Position numbers and translations under genes: made by a program
Notes under the pieces: model-generated
What the model saw: only the letters and a program-made list of their open reading frames with translations
What the model was told of the DNA's origin: nothing
Databases searched by the model: none
Part shown: piece by piece, positions 27,411 to 34,833 of the stretch
Position numbering within the stretch: the stretch's first letter is position 1
Layout of the letters: each line of letters opens with the position of its first letter
NCBI GenBank assembly: GCA_020632475.1
Contig: JACKFM010000003.1
Span: 149,043-213,042 of the forward strand
DNA length: 64,000 bases
From: Candidatus Omnitrophota bacterium
GTDB lineage: Bacteria; Omnitrophota; Omnitrophia; Omnitrophales; Aquincolibacteriaceae
Direction of reading: 5' to 3'

Positions 27411-27737
27411 ATGACGGACATCAATCAAGAGCCTGAATCACAAGAGACATCCGATCAAAACAGCATCACAAAAAAAGATATTGTGATGAAAGTTTCCAAC
27501 GCAACGAACTTGACGCAGATTGACGTCAAGAAAATTGTGCAAAGAACCTTGGATGTCATTGTTGAGAGTTTGGAAGAAGGTCACACGGTTGAACTCAGGA
27601 ATTTTGGTGTTTTTAAGGTCAAGACTCGCCGGGGAAGACTTGGAAGAAATCCGAGGACCGGTGATGAAGTGGCTGTTCCTGAAAAGAAAGTCGTTGTTTT
27701 TAAACCGGGTTTGATTCTTAAGCAAAAAGTAAAATAA
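27411..27737 (+). CDS. HU/IHF-family nucleoid DNA-binding protein
   Basis: A 108-residue protein. The first 17 residues are a polar extension; the HU fold follows from ITKKDIVMKVSNATNL. The beta-arm motif is present as RNPRTGDEVAVPEKK, and RNFGVFKVK is conserved. HU proteins bend and compact DNA without strong sequence preference. GGGG before ATG 27411 acts as ribosome site. Whether it is HU or IHF-like cannot be decided; no partner subunit is nearby. It is followed by a cold-shock gene in the same orientation. Confidence 0.93.
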   Translation: MTDINQEPESQETSDQNSITKKDIVMKVSNATNLTQIDVKKIVQRTLDVIVESLEEGHTVELRNFGVFKVKTRRGRLGRNPRTGDEVAVPEKKVVVFKPGLILKQKVK

Positions 27738-27751
27738 TTCCAGACTTATCT

Positions 27752-27784
27752 ATGTGAGGACAGCAAGACTTCTACCCCTCACAT
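27752..27784 (+). promoter_or_regulatory. Hairpin upstream of the cold-shock gene
   Basis: ATGTGAGG (27752-27759) and CCTCACAT (27777-27784) form a perfect 8-bp stem with a 17-base loop. No T run follows, so it is not a standard terminator; it lies in the leader of the cold-shock gene. Confidence 0.55.
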
Positions 27785-27810
27785 CCGAGACCAACAGCAG
27801 GAGGAACTCC

Positions 27811-28062
27811 ATGCCGGAAAAAGGCAAAGTAAAGTGGTTTTCAAATGTTAAGGGGTATGGTTTTCTTGAAAAAGAAGGCGCTGATAAAGATATCTTCATC
27901 CATTACTCTAAAATTATGGGTGAAGGCTATAAGACCCTCAAAAGCGGTGAAGAGGTTGAGTTTGATATTGAAGAGGGCAGTAAAGGACCTACTGCAGTTA
28001 ATATCAACAGAATTACCAAACAGAAAAAGTCTGAAGGTAAAGAATCCCCCGCTGAATCGTAA
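27811..28062 (+). CDS. Cold-shock domain protein (CspA family)
   Basis: An 83-residue single-stranded nucleic acid binding protein. RNP1 reads KGYGFLEKE and RNP2 reads DIFIHYS; the five-strand OB fold covers residues 1-67 and a charged tail follows. ATG 27811 has a strong AGGAGG seven bases upstream; the longer frame from 27754 would add residues unlike the family, so it was rejected. Such proteins act as RNA chaperones at low temperature or constitutively. Confidence 0.95.
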   Translation: MPEKGKVKWFSNVKGYGFLEKEGADKDIFIHYSKIMGEGYKTLKSGEEVEFDIEEGSKGPTAVNINRITKQKKSEGKESPAES

Positions 28063-28151
28063 GAAATCCTTCTTGGGTTCAGTTCTGCGCATTTCCGTCA
28101 CAGCTCTTTTGTTGACCCATTGATTTATTATATCCAGATCAAGATCATTCT

Positions 28152-28967
28152 ATGACGGCTCAAGATAAGCGAAAGAAAAAGCTCCGCCGTTTTTTTTCAT
28201 CTCAAACACTCAACACCACAAGTTCTCTGGTTGAGCTTTCGGCTGAAGAAACACATCATCTTAGAAATATTCTGCGTCTTAAAGCAGGTGATCTGTGTCT
28301 TCTCACCGACGGAAGCGGTATCGAGATCATGGCGCAAATCGAGGAATTTCTTAAGGATGGACGTGCCCGTCTGATTCTGCGTCAGAGCCAGAGTCAACCT
28401 GTTTCCAAAAGGCCCTTTGCGATTCGGCTGGTCCCTGCTCTGGTGAAACGGGGAGTTTTGGATGAAATTGTTGAAAAATGTCAGGAGCTTGGAATCGATG
28501 CCTTTCAGGCGGTCAGTACGGAACGCAGTGATTTTGACCTTACAAGGGAAAAAGAAATCCGGGTTGTAAACCGTTGGGAGAAAAAAGTTCGTGAGGCCGC
28601 AAAACAGTCCGGACAGCTCTTTTTGACTCAAATAGATAAGCCCGCCAATTTGAAAGAAGCATTGAGTTTACTAAAACCTTTTGACCGGGCTGCGGTTTTT
28701 CATCCCGGGGGAACCTCGATTCTTTTCAATGAATGGATTGAAAAGCTCAAAGCTAATTTTTGCGGTCATCATACTGGGGAGAGACTCAGACTTCACTTGT
28801 TTTTTGGGCCCGAAGGTGGTTTTTCGGATGCGGAAATTGCCTTTTTCAAGAGGTTCGGTGAAGAGTCAAAAGCACCGCTTGACATTGTCGGTTTAGGCGA
28901 TAGCATTTTAAGATTGGAAACAGCAGTCTATAGTGTCGCCGGAAGTCTCCGGTTAATATTTGGATAA
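28152..28967 (+). CDS. rsmE: 16S rRNA (uracil1498-N3)-methyltransferase
   Basis: A 271-residue SPOUT-fold enzyme that methylates U1498 of 16S rRNA. The N-terminal PUA-like domain has ETHHLRNILRLKAGD; the C-terminal knot has FFGPEGGFSDAE and LGDSILRLETA, both diagnostic for RsmE. A basic N-terminal extension of about ten residues (QDKRKKKLRR) precedes the usual RRFF start, so translation might begin slightly later. It is the first gene of a run rsmE-mtaB-cvpA-dnaG with short gaps. Confidence 0.93.
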   Translation: MTAQDKRKKKLRRFFSSQTLNTTSSLVELSAEETHHLRNILRLKAGDLCLLTDGSGIEIMAQIEEFLKDGRARLILRQSQSQPVSKRPFAIRLVPALVKRGVLDEIVEKCQELGIDAFQAVSTERSDFDLTREKEIRVVNRWEKKVREAAKQSGQLFLTQIDKPANLKEALSLLKPFDRAAVFHPGGTSILFNEWIEKLKANFCGHHTGERLRLHLFFGPEGGFSDAEIAFFKRFGEESKAPLDIVGLGDSILRLETAVYSVAGSLRLIFG

Positions 28968-28978
28968 GGTGTGAGCAG

Positions 28979-30328
28979 ATGGATAGCAATCATTTTGTGC
29001 GTTTTATTACTCTCGGATGTAAGGTTAATCAGTATGAAACCCAGGCTATGCGTGAATCGATGGAATCACAGGGAATAGCGGACTGGACCCATTCGGGCAG
29101 GACTCAGGAAACCACCGGAGTAGACCAGGATTCGGTTCATTTTGTAGTGATTAACACCTGTACGGTAACCGAAAATGCCGATCGTGAAAATCGTTACTGG
29201 ATCCGCCGTGCGCGAAGAGATCATCCCCGGGCCAAGATTATTGTCACGGGTTGTATGGTTGAGCATAATCGCCGTGAAATCGAAAATCTTTCGGAAGTCG
29301 ATCTGGTGCTTTCCAATCATGAAAAGGTAGACATCGCAAAGCATATCGGCAGCGGTTGTGCAACGCCTCAAATGCAGGAAGAACCGCTTTCTGACAAGGC
29401 CCGACGTCGTGCCTATACACCGCTTTCAATCTCGCATGCCCAGGGACGCAGCCGGGCATTTATGAAAATCCAGGACGGTTGCGATCATGCCTGTTCGTTT
29501 TGTAAGACTGTCCTGGTGCGAGGCCGTTCCAGAAGCCGGGAATTATCGGATGTGATCATGGAGGCTGAAAGACTCCGTGATGCTGGATATCGCGAGATTG
29601 TTCTGACCGGCATCCAGCTGGGAGCTTATGGGGATGACCTCAAACTGAACGCAGGTCTTGTCAGAATACTGGAAGCTTGTGAAAAAATAGACGGCATTGA
29701 TCGCGTAAGGCTTAGTTCAATTGAGCCCACCGATGTAACCCCTGAGTTGACTAATGCCCTGAGAGAATTGCCCAAGGCCTGTCCGCATCTTCATATTCCT
29801 CTGCAAAGCGGCGATGATGAAATTCTCAGGCGGATGAACCGGCGCTACGGCCGGGATTTTTACATTGGATTAATTGAAAATTTAAGGGCATCGGTTTCTG
29901 ATTTTGCTTTAACCCTGGATGTAATGACCGGGTTCCCCGGAGAGGAAGATCATCATTTCCAAAGTACCGTAAAGACGCTTGAAATCGTAAACCCGCTTAA
30001 GTGTCACGTCTTCCCATACAGCCGTAGAGAGGGAACACGTGCCGCGCAGTATGAAAATGTTCCGGTGGAAGTCGCCCGCGGGCGTGTTAAAGAGCTGATT
30101 CACCGTGATGCTGTTTGGGGCCGGAATGAAAGATTACGCTTTATGGGAAAGACCCTTCCTGTGTTGGTTGAAAAAGAAACAGATCGGGACGGCCTCCTGC
30201 ACGGTTTGACCAAAAACTATTTGAAGGTTTGTTTCTCCGGGGCTCAGGAGCTGGTCGGACAGATCGTTCCGGTTCAATTCGTGGATCTGCAGGATGATTT
30301 ATTCCTCGGCCGGATTAAAGAAGAATAA
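28979..30328 (+). CDS. mtaB: tRNA t6A37 C2-methylthiotransferase, MtaB-like radical SAM enzyme
   Basis: A 449-residue member of the MiaB/RimO/MtaB family. The N-terminal UPF0004 domain has TLGCKVNQYE, NTCTVT and TGCM, giving three Cys ligands for the second cluster. The radical SAM motif is C168-x3-C172-x2-C175 (GCDHACSFC). The C-terminal TRAM-like region is present. GCKVNQYET and DGCDHACSFC favour MtaB over MiaB. The enzyme adds a methylthio group to t6A37 in ANN-decoding tRNAs. It starts 11 bases after rsmE, indicating one operon. Confidence 0.9.
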   Translation: MDSNHFVRFITLGCKVNQYETQAMRESMESQGIADWTHSGRTQETTGVDQDSVHFVVINTCTVTENADRENRYWIRRARRDHPRAKIIVTGCMVEHNRREIENLSEVDLVLSNHEKVDIAKHIGSGCATPQMQEEPLSDKARRRAYTPLSISHAQGRSRAFMKIQDGCDHACSFCKTVLVRGRSRSRELSDVIMEAERLRDAGYREIVLTGIQLGAYGDDLKLNAGLVRILEACEKIDGIDRVRLSSIEPTDVTPELTNALRELPKACPHLHIPLQSGDDEILRRMNRRYGRDFYIGLIENLRASVSDFALTLDVMTGFPGEEDHHFQSTVKTLEIVNPLKCHVFPYSRREGTRAAQYENVPVEVARGRVKELIHRDAVWGRNERLRFMGKTLPVLVEKETDRDGLLHGLTKNYLKVCFSGAQELVGQIVPVQFVDLQDDLFLGRIKEE

Positions 30329-30347
30329 CTTATAGGAGAATCTGATT

Positions 30348-30953
30348 ATGCTTGAATGGATTAAGGCCTTGCCTGAAAAGTTTTTAAGCAGCGTCATATG
30401 GAGATCTGTTCTCAGCCAATTTACCGTTTTTGACTGGATCGTGATCTGTATTGTTCTGGTCGGTTTCTTTATCGCAATTAAAAAGGGGTTGGGGCTTACG
30501 CTACTGCGTACATTACAGCTTTTAATTGCCGCTTATGTCGGATTTGCCTACCGTAAAGATCTTTTTGACTTATTCAGGCCCTATATGGAATTTTTAAACG
30601 CACAGTTCGTGGCTTTTTTGAGTTTTGCTCTATTGGTGCTTGCGGCTTTGTCGATAAGTGGTTTTATTTTCAAATTGATTAAAGACAAAATCAAGGCCTC
30701 TTCAGAACCGCTTCTCAAAATGATCTTAAGCGGCGGTGCCGGTATTTTTAATAGCCTTCTTTTTTTAAGTATTATTTTTCAGGCTGTTTCCTTGGGGCCT
30801 TGGGATGCGCTCAAAGAGCCATTAACTAAGTCCACCTACACAGGATCCAGAATTGCAAGTGTTGCACCGGATGTCTACGGTGTGCTTGATGATTTTGTCA
30901 AAACGGTTACCGGACAAATCGAAAAAGTCCAATCCAAGGTGACCTCGAAATAA
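30348..30953 (+). CDS. cvpA: CvpA-family membrane protein
   Basis: A 201-residue protein with four predicted membrane segments (about residues 25-45, 52-70, 83-105 and 122-145) and the CvpA-style start FDWIVICIVLVGFFIAIKKG. The family is linked in enterobacteria to colicin V production and envelope homeostasis; its molecular role is unclear. TAGGAG lies before ATG 30348. It sits between mtaB and dnaG with 19- and 29-base gaps. Confidence 0.85.
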   Translation: MLEWIKALPEKFLSSVIWRSVLSQFTVFDWIVICIVLVGFFIAIKKGLGLTLLRTLQLLIAAYVGFAYRKDLFDLFRPYMEFLNAQFVAFLSFALLVLAALSISGFIFKLIKDKIKASSEPLLKMILSGGAGIFNSLLFLSIIFQAVSLGPWDALKEPLTKSTYTGSRIASVAPDVYGVLDDFVKTVTGQIEKVQSKVTSK

Positions 30954-30982
30954 ATTTGGTATTAGTGTAAAGGGAGATTTTT

Positions 30983-32779
30983 ATGCGATATGACGATCGC
31001 ATTGTCGATGAGGTCAGAGCTGCCAATGATATTGTCGATGTGATTTCCGCTTACATTCCCCTGAAACGCGCCGGCCGTAATTTTAAGGCGCTCTCACCCT
31101 TTAAACCGGAAAAAACACCTTCTTTCATGGTCAGCCCCGAGAAACAGATTTTTCACTGTTTTTCGACCGGGATTGGTGGCGATGTTTTCAGTTTTTTGAT
31201 GAAATACGAAAATTTAAGTTTTCCCGAAGCACTGCGTCTTTTGGCCGAGAGAGCCAACATCCGTATTCCGGAACAAAGCGGGGGAAGCCGGGAAGACCGT
31301 TCTGAGACCGAACGGTTTTATGAGGCTTATCAGGTTGCCGCAGAATATTATCACCGCCAATTATTAGATCCACAAAATGGTCAGGCGGCACGCAAATATT
31401 TAATCCAGCGCAAATTCGATGAGGCCCTTGTTAAGGAGTTTAAACTGGGGTGGGCGCCTGATGGATGGCGCGGGCTTTTTGATCTTCTGACCCGGAAGGG
31501 TTTTTCAGAAGAGATGTTGATGAAAGCCAGTCTGATTAAGAAATCGGAAAAAGGTAATTGCTATGACGTATTCAGGAATCGCGTCATTTTTCCCATCCAT
31601 AATTTGAGCGGAAAAGTGGTCGGATTCGGCGGGCGTCTAATTTCCGGGGATGCCGGCGGAGGTCCTAAATACCTGAATTCACCGGAGACTCCGATCTTTA
31701 AAAAGCGTAAAGAATTATTCGGCCTCTTTATGGCCAAAAAAAATATTGATCCTTCGCGACCACGGATGATTGTTGTGGAAGGGTACATCGATTTCTTAAG
31801 TCTCTATGCCGCGGGATTTAAAAATGCGGTCGCGACGTTAGGAACGGCTCTGACCGAAGAGCATGTTCAGACACTCAAGCGTTTTGTGGATGAAGCCATT
31901 GTGATTTATGATGGCGATGCTGCGGGAATACGGGCTTCTTTGAAAGGATTGGAGATTTTCCTGCAAGGGGGCATGAATGTGAAGCTCGTTCAGATGCCTG
32001 CAGGGTTGGATCCGGATGATTATTTGAAAAAAGAGGGGACCGGAAAATTCGGCCAGCTGCTTGAAACCGCTAAAGATTTTTTTGATTACAAACTGGATAT
32101 CCTTAAAAAACAATATGATCTCCAGGATTCACTAGGATTAATGAGGGTATCGGCTGACTTTATTGAAACGCTTTCCAAAGTCAAAGATCCCATTTTATCA
32201 GCCCACTATGTGCGTCGTCTGGCCGGAGAATTAAATCTTGAAGAAGATATTATCCGGACGGAGTTGCAAAAATTTAAAGAAAAGGCAGTCCGATCTCATG
32301 AGCCTTCACCAGGAGAAACAAAAAAGGAAGCCCATGCTGAAGCCCGATCCCAGAAAGCTTTTGAAACCGAAGAGGTCCTTCTCCTCGCTCATATGATCGA
32401 TGATGAGAAAATGCTGGCTTTGGGGGTCCGGGAATTAAAGGAATCTGATTTTGGTGATAAACGGCTTGGTCTTTTATTTAGAGACTTAACCTTGCGCGTT
32501 GAACACGCTCAGTCCCTTCAGCTGGCCAGTATTTTGGCCTCGATTCAAGATGAAGGTCTTAAAAGGGCACTTGTCCGTATTGCGGCAACGGATTGGCCTG
32601 CAGACGAACGGAAAAAGGCATTTTCGGATTGTCTCCAAAAAATTCGGCAGAAGCAGAGAACGCGAAAGCTGATGGTGCTCAAAGGACATATTCAGCAGGC
32701 CGAAAAAAACGGAGACACTCATGCCCTGACACAACTTGTAAAAGAGTATCAGGAGCTTCTCAAAACACCTCAGATTTAA
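30983..32779 (+). CDS. dnaG: DNA primase with degenerate zinc finger
   Basis: A 598-residue primase that makes RNA primers for replication. The N-terminal CHC2-like domain keeps its fold markers (EKTPSFMVSPEKQIFHC, GGDVFSFLM), but of the four zinc ligands Cys is S38, His is K41, C59 is retained and the last Cys is T62. TOPRIM motifs EGYIDFL and DGDAAG are intact, and a C-terminal helicase-interaction region (about 450-598) is present. The polymerase core therefore looks functional, with template recognition by the zinc domain altered. GGGAG precedes ATG 30983. rpoD follows, as in the classical macromolecular-synthesis operon. Confidence 0.95.
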   Translation: MRYDDRIVDEVRAANDIVDVISAYIPLKRAGRNFKALSPFKPEKTPSFMVSPEKQIFHCFSTGIGGDVFSFLMKYENLSFPEALRLLAERANIRIPEQSGGSREDRSETERFYEAYQVAAEYYHRQLLDPQNGQAARKYLIQRKFDEALVKEFKLGWAPDGWRGLFDLLTRKGFSEEMLMKASLIKKSEKGNCYDVFRNRVIFPIHNLSGKVVGFGGRLISGDAGGGPKYLNSPETPIFKKRKELFGLFMAKKNIDPSRPRMIVVEGYIDFLSLYAAGFKNAVATLGTALTEEHVQTLKRFVDEAIVIYDGDAAGIRASLKGLEIFLQGGMNVKLVQMPAGLDPDDYLKKEGTGKFGQLLETAKDFFDYKLDILKKQYDLQDSLGLMRVSADFIETLSKVKDPILSAHYVRRLAGELNLEEDIIRTELQKFKEKAVRSHEPSPGETKKEAHAEARSQKAFETEEVLLLAHMIDDEKMLALGVRELKESDFGDKRLGLLFRDLTLRVEHAQSLQLASILASIQDEGLKRALVRIAATDWPADERKKAFSDCLQKIRQKQRTRKLMVLKGHIQQAEKNGDTHALTQLVKEYQELLKTPQI

Positions 32780-32881
32780 ACTTTAAATATAAAAAACATC
32801 CTATAGATATCAAAATATAGCATAACGAATCCCTCCGGAAAGTTCTAAAAAGGTTTTACTGGCTTCTTAATCTTTATTACG

Positions 32882-32887
32882 TATAAT
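32882..32887 (+). promoter_or_regulatory. -10 element immediately before rpoD
   Basis: A perfect TATAAT ends nine bases before ATG 32897, with no good -35 at 17 bases (TTTACT lies 21 bases upstream) and no Shine-Dalgarno. If used, transcription would start at or next to the start codon, giving a leaderless message. Confidence 0.45.
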
Positions 32888-32896
32888 GTTGCGCTT

Positions 32897-34660
32897 ATGA
32901 AGACCGTCCAACGGAAGAAAAAAAATATAAAATCAAAAGCCTCTGCGAGCTCAAAAAAAGTGCTTAGACGGGCCGCTGCCGCTTCACGGAAAAAAATGCC
33001 CCGCAAGACCGCCGTCAAACCGAAAAAAACATCCCGTAAGGTTTTGGAAAAGGGTAAGAAAAAGGTTTCGGTTCAAAAAGAAGTTAAAGTCAAAAAACTC
33101 AGCTACCAAAAGTCTATGGATAAGTTATTGGCCGAAGGAAAAAAGACCGGTCAGGTGACTTATAAGCAAATTCAAAAGTTCTTGCCTGCAAAAATCACGA
33201 CCTCGGAAAAAATTGAAGAGGTCCTAAAGATTCTTGATCAGCATAAAATCAAAGTTGCGACGGATGATTTAAGTGCGGATAAATTAAACGGAGCCCAGAA
33301 TGGCCGTGAACCTGAAACCAAAAAGGCCAAGCCGGCAGAATCCAAAGTTGCCATTTTAGAGTACGAACGCTCACGGATGGATGATCCGGTCCGTATGTAT
33401 CTGCGGCAGATGGGACAGATTCCCTTGCTGACCCGTCAGGAAGAGATTGATCTTGCCAAGCGGATTGAGGCAGCCGAAGATGACTTGAAAAAAGCCGTTT
33501 ATGAAATGAAGGCTATGCGCCAGGAGGTTCTAGAGTTAGGCCGCAAGATCCTGGCTGATGAGGTCAATCTCGAGTCGATTCTGGAGGGTGATCAAGAGTC
33601 CAATATCAATTTGACCAAGCGCAAATTCAAATCATTAATTCAGAAACTTCGGGCATCCAGAAAAAATACCAATGTGGTTGATTTGTTGATGCAGTTTAAT
33701 CTGAATATTGCCATTGTTGAAAAGATTATTGCGAATTTGAGAGCAAAACTCTATGAGTTGCGCCAGAATCGCGATGAAATTGTGAAGCTGAAGCGCAAAA
33801 AGGCCAAAAGTCAAATGAGTGAACTGGAGGCTAGAAATAAACAGATTATTGTCGAATTTAGCGAGTCTGAAAAAGACGTTCTGGACGCTTTTAAAACCAT
33901 CATAAAAAAAGAACGGGTCTTGGAGCAGGCCAAAAAAGCACTTGTGGCGGCCAATCTCCGTCTGGTGGTCAGCATTGCCAAAAAATATACTAATCGCGGT
34001 TTGTCTTTTCTGGATCTGATTCAGGAAGGTAACATTGGTTTAATGAAGGCCGTCGATAAGTTTGAATATAAGCGTGGTTATAAGTTTTCAACCTATGCAA
34101 CCTGGTGGATTCGTCAGGCCATTACACGTTCAATTGCCGATCAAGCCCGTACGATTCGTATCCCGGTGCATATGATCGAAACCATTAATAAGTTTTTCAG
34201 GGCTTCCAGGCACCTTGTGCAGGAAACGGGGCGTGAACCGACGCCTGAAGAAGTCGCCCAGGTGATGAAAATGCCCGTGGATAAGGTTAAGGCAATCCTT
34301 AAGATCGCTCAGGAGCCGATTAGCCTTCAAACACCGATCGGAGACGATGGAGATACTAATTTTGGGGATTTTATCGAAGATAAGTCTGCCGTATCTCCTG
34401 CGAATGCGACGGCCTATAGCATGCTGAAAGAGCAGATGGACGATGTTCTGTTGAGTTTGAATGAGCGTGAAGAGAAAGTTTTACGTTTGCGGTTTGGTAT
34501 CGGAGACGGTTATCCACGTACCCTTGAAGAGGTTGGCCAGATTTTTAATGTGACCCGTGAGCGTGTGCGTCAGATTGAAGCCAAGGCCTTGCGTAAATTG
34601 CGGCATCCTACCCGCGCACGCAAACTTAAGAATTTCCTTGATATCAAATTAAGCGATTAA
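32897..34660 (+). CDS. rpoD: Primary sigma factor (sigma70/RpoD)
   Basis: A 587-residue group 1 sigma factor. A very basic Lys/Arg/Ala N-terminal extension (about residues 1-70, histone-H1-like) precedes region 1.1 (about 70-125). Region 1.2 reads DDPVRMYLRQMGQIPLL, a long non-conserved region follows, then region 2 (DLIQEGNIGLMKAVDKFEY; ATWWIRQAI), region 3, and region 4 (TLEEVGQIFNVTRERVRQIE). It directs RNA polymerase to the TTGACA/TATAAT promoters seen in this window. If the true start is internal, the basic extension would be lost; it is open in frame and no Shine-Dalgarno decides between starts. Confidence 0.95.
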   Translation: MKTVQRKKKNIKSKASASSKKVLRRAAAASRKKMPRKTAVKPKKTSRKVLEKGKKKVSVQKEVKVKKLSYQKSMDKLLAEGKKTGQVTYKQIQKFLPAKITTSEKIEEVLKILDQHKIKVATDDLSADKLNGAQNGREPETKKAKPAESKVAILEYERSRMDDPVRMYLRQMGQIPLLTRQEEIDLAKRIEAAEDDLKKAVYEMKAMRQEVLELGRKILADEVNLESILEGDQESNINLTKRKFKSLIQKLRASRKNTNVVDLLMQFNLNIAIVEKIIANLRAKLYELRQNRDEIVKLKRKKAKSQMSELEARNKQIIVEFSESEKDVLDAFKTIIKKERVLEQAKKALVAANLRLVVSIAKKYTNRGLSFLDLIQEGNIGLMKAVDKFEYKRGYKFSTYATWWIRQAITRSIADQARTIRIPVHMIETINKFFRASRHLVQETGREPTPEEVAQVMKMPVDKVKAILKIAQEPISLQTPIGDDGDTNFGDFIEDKSAVSPANATAYSMLKEQMDDVLLSLNEREEKVLRLRFGIGDGYPRTLEEVGQIFNVTRERVRQIEAKALRKLRHPTRARKLKNFLDIKLSD

Positions 34661-34833
34661 AAGCCCGTTTCTTCTTTTTTGAGTTTTTTCTCACCCGCAT
34701 CCCAAGAATTCTGTAATCTTTTCAAGCCCTCTGCAAGAATTTTTCCTTTTTTCTCACTCAATAAATCATGTCATTTGGGCGAAATATGAGTAAAGGGATA
34801 ATGACGATATTATTGGCTTTTCGGACATGAAAA

